The notes under the pieces are model-generated. The model saw only the letters and a program-made list of their open reading frames with translations. It ran no database searches and was not told where the DNA came from. A stretch of DNA of 38,363 nt from Campylobacteraceae bacterium (lineage in GTDB: Bacteria; Campylobacterota; Campylobacteria; Campylobacterales; Sulfurovaceae), in contig JALWVW010000335.1 of NCBI GenBank assembly GCA_027079365.1, forward strand, positions 1 through 38,363, written 5' to 3'. A program made the position numbers and the translations under genes. Positions 9,557 through 19,622 of this stretch are shown one piece after another (within the stretch, counting starts at the first letter, position 1; each line of letters starts with the position of its first letter).

Positions 9557-9562
9557 ATTATA
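9557..9562 (-). promoter_or_regulatory. Candidate -10 box for tRNA-Glu
   Basis: TATAAT on the minus strand about 20 nt upstream of the tRNA 5' end. Confidence 0.45.
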
Positions 9563-9602
9563 CATAGGGAATGCTTAAATAAATATTAAAAAGGATAGAA
9601 AA

Positions 9603-10109
9603 ATGTGGATTTCAAAAAAAACAGCTTTTGGGCTAATGGTAGCAGTGCTGCTTCCCGGTTGCCTATCAGTGCAGCCGACGCCCCAAGGTAGAGAGAGGAG
9701 CACCTTCGTAGTGATGAAAACACCCGTACTTAGCTATGCCGATCAAGGCTTTATTAGTAAGAGTGCTGATGCTGTCATGCTGGAGATTTATGCCAGTGGA
9801 GTTGCTGTTATGAAGTTAAAGATCAGCAATGGTCAGGTATGCAATGGTACAGGACTCTTCTCCTGTATGCCCAAGGAAGAATTTAACAAGCGGTACCTTT
9901 CGACCAGCTATCCTGCAGATACCTTTGAGAAGATACTGCGAGGTGAGCCGATCTTCGGAGGACGAAATCTAGAGCAGATGAAAGGTGGGTTTAGCCAGAG
10001 ACTCACACAAAGGGGTAGCTATGCGATAGTTTATAAAGTTTTCAACCATGCCATAGCTTTCCATGATACAATCTCACATATTATAATCAAGGTGAAGGAA
10101 AACAGATGA
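9603..10109 (+). CDS. Hypothetical lipoprotein
   Basis: 168 aa; N-terminal hydrophobic segment with lipobox LLPGC; stop overlaps the nfo start (ATGA). Confidence 0.75.
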   Translation: MWISKKTAFGLMVAVLLPGCLSVQPTPQGRERSTFVVMKTPVLSYADQGFISKSADAVMLEIYASGVAVMKLKISNGQVCNGTGLFSCMPKEEFNKRYLSTSYPADTFEKILRGEPIFGGRNLEQMKGGFSQRLTQRGSYAIVYKVFNHAIAFHDTISHIIIKVKENR

Positions 10110-11002
10110 GGAAATTTGTAGGAGCACATGTGAGTGCCAGTGGCGGAGTAGACAAGGCGCCTCTTAACGCGATGAAGATAGGAGCGAAAGCATTTGCACT
10201 TTTTGTCAAAAACCAAAGGCAGTGGACCGCCAAGCCTTTAGAGACAAAAGTCATCGATGCCTTCAAAAAAAACCTGGAAGAGAGCGGTATCGCACCCAAA
10301 CATGTTCTTCCTCATGACAGCTATCTGATCAATCTGGGACATCCCGAACAGGAGAAGCTGGAGAAATCCAGGAGAGCCTTTATCGATGAGATAGAGCGAT
10401 GTAGACTTTTGGGTTTGGTCAAGCTCAACTTTCATCCTGGTAGCCATTTGGTAAAAATACCCAAAAAAGATCCAGACTATACAGAGAAGCTAGCGGAGGC
10501 TGAGAGGCACTGTCTGGATGTTATTGCGGAGTCTCTCAATGGTATTATCGAGAAGACAAAGGATTCAGGTGTCCAGCTAGTCATCGAAAATACGGCCGGA
10601 CAGGGTACCAATCTGGGGTATCGCTTTGAGCATCTGGCACATATTATCAGCAGAGTAGAGGACAAAAGCCGCATGGGTGTCTGCCTGGACACCTGCCATA
10701 CCTTTACTGCAGGATATGATTTGCGTACACGAGAGACCTATGAGGAGACTATGACACGCTTTGGCAAGATTGTCGGCTTTGAATATCTCGCAGGGATGCA
10801 TCTCAATGACTCAAAGCCAGAGCTAGGCTCAAGGGTGGATCGCCATGATTCTCTGGGCAAAGGAAAGATTGGTTGGGATGCCTTTAGGTTTATTATGAAT
10901 GATCCAAGAACGGATGATATCCCCATGGTGCTGGAGACCATTGATGAACGTATCTGGCCTGAAGAGATCCAGGCGCTGTATGGACTAATAGAGAACAGAT
11001 GA
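10106..11002 (+). CDS. nfo: Endonuclease IV (AP endonuclease)
   Basis: 298 aa; [84 protein letters not shown]. Confidence 0.97.
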   Translation: MRKFVGAHVSASGGVDKAPLNAMKIGAKAFALFVKNQRQWTAKPLETKVIDAFKKNLEESGIAPKHVLPHDSYLINLGHPEQEKLEKSRRAFIDEIERCRLLGLVKLNFHPGSHLVKIPKKDPDYTEKLAEAERHCLDVIAESLNGIIEKTKDSGVQLVIENTAGQGTNLGYRFEHLAHIISRVEDKSRMGVCLDTCHTFTAGYDLRTRETYEETMTRFGKIVGFEYLAGMHLNDSKPELGSRVDRHDSLGKGKIGWDAFRFIMNDPRTDDIPMVLETIDERIWPEEIQALYGLIENR

Positions 11003-11199
11003 GATTAATTTCATTTTCTTGCAGTCGCCATTTCATTACCACAATGATCAAATACCAAGATACTTGATGCGACAATTTCGCTTATTATTTTTTGACCACT
11101 TACTTGGTGCTGCAATAAATCCAAGAGGAATGCTAAGAACTAAAAGCTGATATGCTTTTTGGATGGGGACAGCAATCAGTATGTGGTTTTTGGAAATGG

Positions 11200-11205
11200 T
11201 ATAAT
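11200..11205 (+). promoter_or_regulatory. Candidate -10 box upstream of ORF 11242
   Basis: TATAAT 37 nt before the ATG, with RBS AGGAGG between them. Confidence 0.4.
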
Positions 11206-11241
11206 GTGACAATCTCGTATCTTTCAAAATAGGAGGATTCA

Positions 11242-11745
11242 ATGAAAATGAAAGCTGGGTTTGTTTCTTTGCTACTTCTTCTGCCCTTGGTGCTGCCTGC
11301 TGATTTTAATCTCAGCAAAAATGAAAAACTTATTTTCGGATTTAATACCCAAAAGGGGAAATCACTTTCCGTCGCGATCGACAAAAACCACAAATACATC
11401 ATTTATCGCTACTCAAAAGGGAAGAAGGTAGAGCTACAGTATCCCAAAGAGCTGACCAGTAGCTTTAAAAGATTTATCTACTCCTATTATATGCGTGGCG
11501 GCATGGGCAATGAAGGGGAGGACCTAAACTATCTACGCTTTCATATCGGACATATCCTTTATGTCATTTATGATGAATATAACTCAGGCGATGATAGTCG
11601 CCATATTGGAATCAGGGTTAAAGATGTAAAAAGTGGCAAAGATTGTGTTGATATCGAAGGGGATCCCAAGACAATGAAAGGTTCCCTTGTGGACTTTCGA
11701 GATGTGAATGTCAAAAAAGATGATCGCACTGACTTTGGGGAGTGA
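11242..11745 (+). CDS. Hypothetical exported protein
   Basis: 167 aa; N-terminal signal-peptide-like segment MKMKAGFVSLLLLLPLVLPA; strong RBS AGGAGG. Confidence 0.7.
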   Translation: MKMKAGFVSLLLLLPLVLPADFNLSKNEKLIFGFNTQKGKSLSVAIDKNHKYIIYRYSKGKKVELQYPKELTSSFKRFIYSYYMRGGMGNEGEDLNYLRFHIGHILYVIYDEYNSGDDSRHIGIRVKDVKSGKDCVDIEGDPKTMKGSLVDFRDVNVKKDDRTDFGE

Positions 11746-11749
11746 TGTT

Positions 11750-13006
11750 ATGTCAAATATGATTCGTTATTTTTTCTTTATGGGTGCAACAGTGCTGCTC
11801 CTGCATTCACAAGTTATACGATCCATAGATAATATTAAAGAGCAATACGGGTTTATCCATGAGCATCTCTCGAACTATACGAAACAGAGTATGGAATTGA
11901 ATGGTATATCGTCAGAAGGTGCTATCGCTGAGATATACAGGGATGGTAATGGCACTGTAAGACTGATAAAGGTTAATATCTTCGGTGAAATGGGAAAAGG
12001 CGAAGAGGTGTATTATTTTCACAACAATAAACTCTTCTTTTTCTATAATGTCGCTACCCAGTACAATGCACCTGTCTATGCCGAGTCGCAATTTGATCCG
12101 AAGCTATCAAAGGTCCTCCGTGATCGATGCTATTTTATCAACGGAAAAATGGAAAGATGGGTAAATAACGCCCATGAAAAGGTTTCCCCGGCAAGCAAGG
12201 TATTCAGAGAGAAGGAATTTAATATTCTAAATTTCGTAAAACGGAACTTCAAATTTCTACTGTTGTCATTGAGTAAAACCTTGGTCACTGATTATTCAGA
12301 GAGTTCTATTGAAAAACGCAAGAAACTACTCCATTGGGAGAGGACAGTGGGTAAAAAAGAGAACAGCGCTTTGCTCAAAGTGATTCAGAGTCATGCTGGT
12401 GGCTACCTGATTGCACTCAAACTTTCCCTCCCCAAAGAAGAGAGAACCAAACTCCTTTTCCTTAAGTTTGGCGCTGATGGCTCTTTGCTGTGGAAATATT
12501 CGCCGAAGAAAGCTGAGTGTAACAGTCTCTTTGAATTTCATGAGGAGAGGGATGGTTCTCTGTTCATATGCAGGGAGAATGAAACCGAAGGATACGCTAG
12601 CGTATGGATCGATAAGCTTTCGGTGAATGGGATTCTGCTTTGGAGGAAAGAGGTCGAAAAAGCCTACCCGGGTGTGCTGAGTGTCCTTGCCTGTATTCCA
12701 ATGAGGAGGAAGGGGTATATTGCTGCCGGAGATCGTACCATAGGCGGCATCGGTGAAAGTGATTTCTGGATAGAGCGTCTGGACTTCAGGGGGCGGAAGA
12801 TGTGGCATAAGCATTACACAAAGGCCCCGCAGGATCGAACACTCAAGGTTGAGACAACATTTGATGACGGCTTTATGGTGACAGGGTTTAGAGACAATAA
12901 AGATAGTGAAACCAATGTATGGGCTATGAAGCTTGATGCGTTCGGTAAAAAAGTGTGGGAAAAATATTTGGACAAACCAGATGGTTCAGCACGAATTGGG
13001 CAATGA
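11750..13006 (+). CDS. Hypothetical exported protein with a C-terminal beta-propeller-like repeat region
   Basis: ORF track start is 11708; ATG at 11750 is preferred because it gives an N-terminal signal-like segment (MSNMIRYFFFMGATVLLLHS) and does not overlap the previous gene. Repeats such as GGIGESDFWIERLDFRGRKMWHKHY and NKDSETNVWAMKLDAFGKKVWEKYL. Confidence 0.7.
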   Translation: MSNMIRYFFFMGATVLLLHSQVIRSIDNIKEQYGFIHEHLSNYTKQSMELNGISSEGAIAEIYRDGNGTVRLIKVNIFGEMGKGEEVYYFHNNKLFFFYNVATQYNAPVYAESQFDPKLSKVLRDRCYFINGKMERWVNNAHEKVSPASKVFREKEFNILNFVKRNFKFLLLSLSKTLVTDYSESSIEKRKKLLHWERTVGKKENSALLKVIQSHAGGYLIALKLSLPKEERTKLLFLKFGADGSLLWKYSPKKAECNSLFEFHEERDGSLFICRENETEGYASVWIDKLSVNGILLWRKEVEKAYPGVLSVLACIPMRRKGYIAAGDRTIGGIGESDFWIERLDFRGRKMWHKHYTKAPQDRTLKVETTFDDGFMVTGFRDNKDSETNVWAMKLDAFGKKVWEKYLDKPDGSARIGQ

Positions 13007-13202
13007 TACCCACTGATACCAAGATCCGGCCTTTGACATGGTAATAATTTTACCTCGTTGTGCAGCGATAGCTCCCGATGGTGAGATGAACTTCTCGGAT
13101 TTAAATTCATTGATAAGGAAAATAAGTACCAAAAATACAACTTTTTTGACTCTTTTAAACTAATCATGGTAAGATATGTGAATTTTACATGAATACAAAG
13201 GA

Positions 13203-14465
13203 GTGTGCGTGAAGTATCTATGGACGAGTGTGTTGGCAGCGGTGATGCTGCTTGTGACAGGATGTGGAGATCTGGCTCAGCCGGACAACCCTCAGGTGGA
13301 AGGGGGAGAGGTTGTAGTAAATTTCAGCCCAGAGTTGATGAAGAAAACACTGGTAAGCAAAGGCATTGTGGATGAGAACAAGACAGTGTTTGGTTATACA
13401 GCGTATAAAATTCCCTATACCACGACGGATGAAGAAGGCATGGAGGTTGCAGTTTCGGGAATGATGGTTGTGCCTACGGGACTACCCGAGGTTGTGACTG
13501 AGCGTATAGGGCTTTCTTTGGTCAGCGATGACCATGGTACGATCTTTGCCAATGACGAGGCTCCCGGAGTCATCGGAGAGAAGACCAGCGCCCCGGATGG
13601 CGCAGCGATTATTCTGACAGCTTTGGCAGGCTTTGTGACACTGCAGCCTGACTATATAGGTTTTGGCGACTCTAATGACCACTACCATCCTTTTGTACTC
13701 AAAAAATCTTTGGCTAATGCTACGGTTGATTTTATTGCGGCTGCCAAGCAGTTTGCTTCAGATAACAACATTAAGCTCAATGACCAGCTATTCCTCACCG
13801 GCTACAGTGAAGGTGGCTATGCAGCATTGGCAACGCTGCAGAAGATAGAGAAGGAGGGAGGCCCACAGGTGACAATCGCTGCACCAATGTCAGGCCCTTA
13901 CGCGATGAATGAAATGGCCATGGGGGTACTCAGCAAGCCTACGCTTGGCGTACCCTCTTTTATGGCGAATGTTGGGTATGCTTATGCCAAAACATATGGA
14001 AAACCTTTGACCGATGTTATCAATGAGCCTTATGCCTCAAAACTTCCTGCATTATTTGATGGCAGTTTGACCCGCACAGAGATCGACCCCCAACTAACGA
14101 CCAAAACCACAGGAGAGGATGGTTTGTTTAATCCATTGCTAGTTGGTAGTTTCTTTCAAGATCCAGATCATTGGTTTAAGCAGGCGATGCTGGAGAATGA
14201 TGTGCATAGGTGGGGACCGCAGACACCAGTCAAACTTGTCCACTGTATAGGCGATGATGTGATCCCTTTTGCGATATCACAATTGGCGGAAGGTACGATG
14301 AAAGCCTACCATGCAACAGACGTCAGTATTGTGCCTGTTGAGATAGCAATTACACAAGATCCAGGGACAGCTATAAGGTTTGGACATGCAGAGTGCGGTA
14401 AATATGCCTATGGCGTTGCAGCTAAAATTTTTGGTGCTGCCAGAGCAGCCGTATTTCATTACTAG
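13203..14465 (+). CDS. Lipoprotein, alpha/beta-hydrolase (secretory lipase-like)
   Basis: 420 aa; lipobox LLVTGC; nucleophile elbow GYSEGGYAALATLQ; GFVTLQPDYIGFGDSNDHYHPF; late H in FGHAECG. GTG start (alternative GTG at 13209). Confidence 0.8.
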   Translation: MCVKYLWTSVLAAVMLLVTGCGDLAQPDNPQVEGGEVVVNFSPELMKKTLVSKGIVDENKTVFGYTAYKIPYTTTDEEGMEVAVSGMMVVPTGLPEVVTERIGLSLVSDDHGTIFANDEAPGVIGEKTSAPDGAAIILTALAGFVTLQPDYIGFGDSNDHYHPFVLKKSLANATVDFIAAAKQFASDNNIKLNDQLFLTGYSEGGYAALATLQKIEKEGGPQVTIAAPMSGPYAMNEMAMGVLSKPTLGVPSFMANVGYAYAKTYGKPLTDVINEPYASKLPALFDGSLTRTEIDPQLTTKTTGEDGLFNPLLVGSFFQDPDHWFKQAMLENDVHRWGPQTPVKLVHCIGDDVIPFAISQLAEGTMKAYHATDVSIVPVEIAITQDPGTAIRFGHAECGKYAYGVAAKIFGAARAAVFHY

Positions 14466-14474
14466 GAGCCGAGC

Positions 14475-15725
14475 ATGAAAAAAAGTATACTACTTAGTAT
14501 GGCAGCGAGTACAATTTTGACAGCAGGAGCCTACAAGATTCCGGAGCAGTCACTCAACGGGATGGCGCTGGGGGCTGCCTATATTGCCCATACGACTGAT
14601 GCAGACACTGCGTATTATAATCCAGCCAATATGAGTTTTTTGGATCCGGAAGTGCGCTACTTCGAGACGGGTATCACACTGGCGCATTTGCCGTCCAATA
14701 CTTATGCGGGGATGCAGGTTTTGCCTGGTCCAGTTATGGTGCCTTCCGCAGTAGCCTCAGGAGAATCAGAAGTAGAAAATATTCCCATCCCTTATATGCA
14801 CTATGTTGCACCTGCTATGGGAAGATGGCGGTATGGTGTGAGTCTGGTAGCACCCGCAGGACTGACCAAGCGATGGAAATCTCCAGTGCAGAAACTGTTT
14901 GCTGAAGAGTTTACGCTGAAGAATGTAGAATTCAATCCAGTACTCTCCTACAGGGTCTCCGATACGCTTAGTATCGGTGGTGGATTGCGCGCGGTCTATA
15001 GTGAAGGAAAAGTATATGGGGACGGTACATTGATTGGTGTACCCATCAAGCGTGAAATGGAAGGGGATACGGTAGAGTTTGGTTACAATCTGGCAGTGGC
15101 ATGGCATCCTACCGATGATGTAGCAGTGGGTGTCACCTATCGCTCCAAGATTGATCTCAATGAAGAGGGGAAAGCAAATCTATATTTGAGTGGTATTGGT
15201 AGGCAGTTTGATGCCTCCGTCTCTGTACCGATCCCTGCAGCACTCAATATCGGTATTTCCAAGACATGGAATGATAAGCTCACCTTAGAGTTTGTCTATG
15301 AAAGAACTTTCTGGTCGGCCTATAAGACATTGGATTTTGAGTATGGCTCCCCTATCCAGCCTGCCTTGTACGATGCATTTGATAAATCTAAACCGAAGCT
15401 TTGGGAGGATACTAACACCTATAGGCTGGGGCTGACCTATCAATACAGTGATAAGCTGACACTGATGACAGGATACTCTTATGATGAGAGCCCGGTACCA
15501 GAGAAGCACATCAACTATGAGCTCCCAGACAGTGATGCCCATATCTTTTCTGCGGGATTTAAGTACAAGCAGACAGAGAATCTTAGTTGGGGTGCGGCCA
15601 TACTCTACGACAAGAAAACCAGCAGAAAGGTCAACAGTGCTGTGACTGGCGGAACAGGAATCATTGGTGAATTTTCTGATGGTGGCGCGGTGCTGATCAC
15701 GGCAGGGCTCTCTTATAAGTTCTAA
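14475..15725 (+). CDS. Outer membrane protein transport protein, FadL/OMPP1/TodX family
   Basis: 416 aa; signal peptide then AYKIPEQSLNGMALGAAYIAHTTDADTAYYNPANMSFL (FadL hallmark); C-terminal aromatic (YKF). Confidence 0.9.
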   Translation: MKKSILLSMAASTILTAGAYKIPEQSLNGMALGAAYIAHTTDADTAYYNPANMSFLDPEVRYFETGITLAHLPSNTYAGMQVLPGPVMVPSAVASGESEVENIPIPYMHYVAPAMGRWRYGVSLVAPAGLTKRWKSPVQKLFAEEFTLKNVEFNPVLSYRVSDTLSIGGGLRAVYSEGKVYGDGTLIGVPIKREMEGDTVEFGYNLAVAWHPTDDVAVGVTYRSKIDLNEEGKANLYLSGIGRQFDASVSVPIPAALNIGISKTWNDKLTLEFVYERTFWSAYKTLDFEYGSPIQPALYDAFDKSKPKLWEDTNTYRLGLTYQYSDKLTLMTGYSYDESPVPEKHINYELPDSDAHIFSAGFKYKQTENLSWGAAILYDKKTSRKVNSAVTGGTGIIGEFSDGGAVLITAGLSYKF

Positions 15726-15726
15726 G

Positions 15727-17283
15727 ATGGACTACCCTTACAATAACTTCTATGCGCTGATTCAGGCGCAGGCAAAAGATAGAGCCAAAAAAGTGGCTCT
15801 GTTTGATGGCGAGACCAAAATCAGCTACAGTGATATCCTCTATCGTGCAGACAAACTGGCTGCCACTATGGCTGATACCGGTATAGGCAGAGGGGACAGG
15901 GTAGCCCTTTTTCTCCGCAACTCTCCAGAGTTTATCTATGCTGTTTTTGCAATCTCCAAACTGGGCGCTGTTACTGTCCCCATCAATACCTTCCTGAAAG
16001 GGGAAGAACTTAGCTATATTTTAGAAGACAGCGGCAGCAAGCTACTGATCGCCTCTATGATTTACGAAAAGACTGTGCACACAAGCAGGGTGTCAGAGCT
16101 CTGTCTTATGACGATCTGGGAGGGGGAGATGACGCATACGGATACCCATAACATTCCTTTTGTTGAGGCGATCTCCACGACATTGGAGGTCGGAGCAGTC
16201 GCTTCTGGCCTGGATGATACTGCAGTGATCGTCTATACTTCGGGCACGACAGGCAAGCCCAAAGGCGCAATGCTGAGCTACCGTAATCTTCTCTCCAATG
16301 CAGAATCAGGGAGGCAGGCGATCGATGTGAGAGCCAAAGATCGCTCTATCGTCTTTTTGCCTATGTTTCACTCCTTTACCTTCACCATTGCGGTCATGCT
16401 CTTTCTCTATGTGGGAGCCAGTATCGTGATCATTCGTTCGCTTCAGCCTTTTTCCAATATCTTCAGACAGGTGTTGACCAAAAGGGTGACGATCTTCCTG
16501 GGTATTCCTGATGTCTATACGGCTTTGGCACGAGCCAAGCTCCCTTGGTACTTTCTGTGGTTTAATCGACTGCGTGTCTTTATCTCTGGTGCAGCAGCAC
16601 TACAACCAAAGACGCTTGACGCCATCTCTGCCAAATTTAAAAAAACAGTACTCTTGGAAGGCTATGGATTGAGTGAAGCCTCCCCTGTAGTCAGTGTCAA
16701 CAGGCGAGAAAAACAGAAACCCGGCTCTGTAGGACCTGCACTGGCAGGGTATGAGATCAAGGTTGTGGACGAAGCGATGGTAGAGCTGCCTCGAGGTACT
16801 GTAGGGGATATCATCACCAGAGGTGACAATATTATGCAGGGTTATTTGGGGCGTCCGGAAGCCACAGCAGAAACAATTGTTGGCGGTTGGCTATTGACGG
16901 GGGATATGGGCTATATGGATGAGGAGGATTTTCTCTTTATCGTGGATCGAAAGAAAGACCTGATCATCTCCAAGGGCATCAATATCTACCCGCGCGAACT
17001 GGAAGAGGTGATCGATCGCTTTGCTTGTGTACAGGCATCGGCAGTTATAGGTACGGCAGATGAAAAAAGCGGAGAGATACCTATCGTCTATATCGAGCTG
17101 GAAGAGGGATGTGAGGCACTGGACGAGCAGGCGCTGCGTCGCTATCTTCGGGAGCATTTGGCCAACTATAAGATTCCCAGGCAGATACATACGATATCCG
17201 AACTTCCGAAAAATGCTACAGGAAAGGTACTTAAGCGAGTACTCAAAGAGCAGTTGCGCATAGAGAAGAACAGCCTGGAATAG
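15727..17283 (+). CDS. AMP-binding acyl-CoA synthetase (long-chain fatty-acid-CoA ligase-like)
   Basis: 518 aa; VIVYTSGTTGKPKGAMLSYRN; LEGYGLSEASPVVSVNR; WLLTGDMGYMDEEDFLFIVDRKKDLIISKGINIYPRELEEV; ATGKVLKRVLKE. Confidence 0.93.
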   Translation: MDYPYNNFYALIQAQAKDRAKKVALFDGETKISYSDILYRADKLAATMADTGIGRGDRVALFLRNSPEFIYAVFAISKLGAVTVPINTFLKGEELSYILEDSGSKLLIASMIYEKTVHTSRVSELCLMTIWEGEMTHTDTHNIPFVEAISTTLEVGAVASGLDDTAVIVYTSGTTGKPKGAMLSYRNLLSNAESGRQAIDVRAKDRSIVFLPMFHSFTFTIAVMLFLYVGASIVIIRSLQPFSNIFRQVLTKRVTIFLGIPDVYTALARAKLPWYFLWFNRLRVFISGAAALQPKTLDAISAKFKKTVLLEGYGLSEASPVVSVNRREKQKPGSVGPALAGYEIKVVDEAMVELPRGTVGDIITRGDNIMQGYLGRPEATAETIVGGWLLTGDMGYMDEEDFLFIVDRKKDLIISKGINIYPRELEEVIDRFACVQASAVIGTADEKSGEIPIVYIELEEGCEALDEQALRRYLREHLANYKIPRQIHTISELPKNATGKVLKRVLKEQLRIEKNSLE

Positions 17284-17320
17284 CAGACTCTCTCGCGCAG
17301 AGATATTATTTCTATTATGC

Positions 17321-17326
17321 TATAAT
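17321..17326 (+). promoter_or_regulatory. Candidate -10 box for the AAA+ ATPase gene
   Basis: TATAAT 34 nt before the TTG start at 17361. Confidence 0.45.
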
Positions 17327-17360
17327 CCTCCCCCAAATATGCAAGAATCAGGAAAATTAT

Positions 17361-19094
17361 TTGAAATACCTTATCGAATTTATAGAGAGTGGGGATATAC
17401 GCAAAACAGCGATATACAAACATCTCAAGTGCCATAAAGCAGAAGCGGAGTTGATCCGTTTTGTCTGCCAGGGCTATGTCAAGGGACTTGAAGAGATCTC
17501 TGTACTTGATATGCTCAAGAGCCACTATTCCGACAAAACCTATACCTATCTTAAAAAGCTGCCACTGGTCAAGAAGCTGCTGGATCTGGGCTGGATCACA
17601 CAGATCAGCTTTGGACAGCTTAAGGCACACGAGAGCTCACAACTGGAGCTTCTTAATGCCTCTGTCACTCCTAGTATCGCGCTACTTAGGCTACTGGAAG
17701 AGGGCTCTTTGGAGATACAACTTCCTGATATCAAGCCCTATACAGACCATCTGGAATATCTTCAGGATCAGTTTGATATGGTTGAGCTGCTGCATCGTAT
17801 TGCTACTTTCAAGCAGGGAGCGGCTGACAGCTCACTCAGTATAGGTAGACTCAAGAACAAGTTGACACTTTTGACAACCCGCATTGAAGAGCGCCTTAAA
17901 GTAACGGATACACCTATTGTTGTGGAAGAGTTCTTTGAAGAAAAGGGATTGGATGAAAAGGAGAAGCGAATATTCCTGGCACTGCTCAAGGAGGAGTACA
18001 GTGGCGGGGAAGGACAGTTTCGTGATATGAATGTGCTGATCGAACTGATCAGTTTTGATGAGTATGAGAAAATCAAAAATCGTGCCTTGCTGGAGGAGGG
18101 TTCGCGCCTGATCACCGAAGGAGTGATCGATTATGAAGAGATTCTCAATATGTTTGGCGGTGTGAGCCGCTCTTTCTACCTACAGGATGAGGTGATGCAG
18201 CGGATCATTCATCCCAAGAAGAGCAAAAAGGTTACCAAGCTCAAACTGGATATGCTGGTCAAAGAGCAGGATCTGTTTGAGTACCTCAAGCCTGCTACTA
18301 CCCTAGATGATGTAGTGCTGCATCCCAAGACAAGAGAAACGCTGCAAACGGTTGTCAAGCAGGTTGACAAATCCGTTGCCAAAAAACTACGCGAATGGGG
18401 CATCAAGGGTAAAAGGAAAGGGATCGATGCGAGGATTATCTTTTATGGAGCCGCAGGTACAGGCAAGACCATGACTGCAATGAGTCTTGCCAAGACGCTA
18501 AAGAGACCGATACTCTCTTTTGACTGCTCCAAGATACTCTCCATGTATGTGGGGGAGAGTGAGAAGAATGTCCGGCGCATCTTTGATGATTTCAAAGAGT
18601 TGAGCACCAAAGCCAAAGTGGAGCCTATCTTGCTACTGAATGAGGCAGACCAGTTTCTTAGTTCGCGCAGTGAAGGCGCAGGAAGCTCTGCAGACAAAAT
18701 GCACAACCAGATGCAAAATATCTTTCTGGAGCAGATAGAGCAGTTTGAGGGGATACTGATCGCCACTACAAATCTTTTGGGAAATATTGACAAAGCATTT
18801 TCGCGGCGCTTTAACCATAAGATAGAGTTTAAAAAACCTGGAAAGAAGCAGCGCCTGAGACTCTGGCAGTTTATGCTGCCCGAAAATGCGGATTACGAGG
18901 AGGGCTTTGAGTTGTCACTGTTGACGCGTTATGAGTTGACAGGTGGACAGATCAACTTGATCATCAAGAATACGGCCTACAAAGTAGCCGTCAGAGCAGA
19001 GAGTGTGTTTGCTATGCAGGACTTTGTCGAGGAGATAGAAAAAGAGCTTGGTTCAAGTTTCGATGCTGCCAAGAGCATGGGCTTCAAAATCTAA
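17361..19094 (+). CDS. AAA+ family ATPase
   Basis: 577 aa, TTG start; Walker A GAAGTGKT; Walker B-like PILLLNEADQF; LLGNIDKAFSRRFNHKIEFKKP resembles sensor 1/Arg-finger regions of AAA proteins. Confidence 0.88.
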   Translation: MKYLIEFIESGDIRKTAIYKHLKCHKAEAELIRFVCQGYVKGLEEISVLDMLKSHYSDKTYTYLKKLPLVKKLLDLGWITQISFGQLKAHESSQLELLNASVTPSIALLRLLEEGSLEIQLPDIKPYTDHLEYLQDQFDMVELLHRIATFKQGAADSSLSIGRLKNKLTLLTTRIEERLKVTDTPIVVEEFFEEKGLDEKEKRIFLALLKEEYSGGEGQFRDMNVLIELISFDEYEKIKNRALLEEGSRLITEGVIDYEEILNMFGGVSRSFYLQDEVMQRIIHPKKSKKVTKLKLDMLVKEQDLFEYLKPATTLDDVVLHPKTRETLQTVVKQVDKSVAKKLREWGIKGKRKGIDARIIFYGAAGTGKTMTAMSLAKTLKRPILSFDCSKILSMYVGESEKNVRRIFDDFKELSTKAKVEPILLLNEADQFLSSRSEGAGSSADKMHNQMQNIFLEQIEQFEGILIATTNLLGNIDKAFSRRFNHKIEFKKPGKKQRLRLWQFMLPENADYEEGFELSLLTRYELTGGQINLIIKNTAYKVAVRAESVFAMQDFVEEIEKELGSSFDAAKSMGFKI

Positions 19095-19112
19095 GAGGCT
19101 ATTGGATTTTTT

Positions 19113-19179
19113 AACTGTTTCACATCGTTACAGTATGTGTGTTCTCGCGGAGGTTCCGCAAATCTTCAAACTGTTTCAC
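19113..19179 (+). promoter_or_regulatory. Two direct repeats AACTGTTTCAC upstream of nuoA
   Basis: Exact 11-mer at 19113-19123 and 19169-19179; the second overlaps the -35 region of a candidate promoter with -10 TATAAG at 19196-19201. Confidence 0.45.
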
Positions 19180-19229
19180 CTATATCTTTCGCTACTATAA
19201 GTCCAAATATTCTGATAATTAAAGGAGTG

Positions 19230-19622
19230 ATGATGACTCATGCGATTTCGACACATCCGTATTTCGGTATCTTTTTCCTGCTGGTACTTACCGCAGGTGC
19301 CTTTTACGGTGTTCTGGTACTGCAGCGACTGATCAGTCGCAAGCTCTCCAGACTCGACACAGAAAAGCTGAAAATGTCCCTCTATGAGTGTGGCCCCCGT
19401 GTCAATAAGCAGCCAAATAGTATCTCCATCCAGTTTTATTTGATAGCCCTGCTGTTTATTCTTTTTGATGTGGAGATCGTCTTTATGTTTCCCTGGGCGA
19501 TAGACTTTAAGCTGCTGGGTTGGTTTGGTTTTGTAGAGATGATACTTTTTATATTACTTTTGGCAATTGGATTTGCCTATGCATGGAAGAAAGGAGCACT
19601 TGAATGGCACAGCATCAAGTAA
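19230..19622 (+). CDS. nuoA: NADH-quinone oxidoreductase subunit A
   Basis: ORF track start is 19137; ATG at 19230 follows [51 protein letters not shown]. Confidence 0.95.
   Translation: MMTHAISTHPYFGIFFLLVLTAGAFYGVLVLQRLISRKLSRLDTEKLKMSLYECGPRVNKQPNSISIQFYLIALLFILFDVEIVFMFPWAIDFKLLGWFGFVEMILFILLLAIGFAYAWKKGALEWHSIK

Noticed and set aside
9611-9619. A8 run just after the start codon of the lipoprotein gene (possible slippage site)
   Set aside because: A runs of this length are common in AT-rich bacterial genes; no second-frame product supports slippage.
11048-11242. 64-aa minus-strand ORF between nfo and the exported protein
   Set aside because: No RBS or family; overlaps the likely promoter of the plus-strand gene. 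Could be a remnant but cannot be supported.
12326-12814. 162-aa minus-strand ORF inside the exported repeat protein
   Set aside because: Plus strand has the signal-like N-terminus and repeat structure; minus product is proline/low-complexity without motifs.
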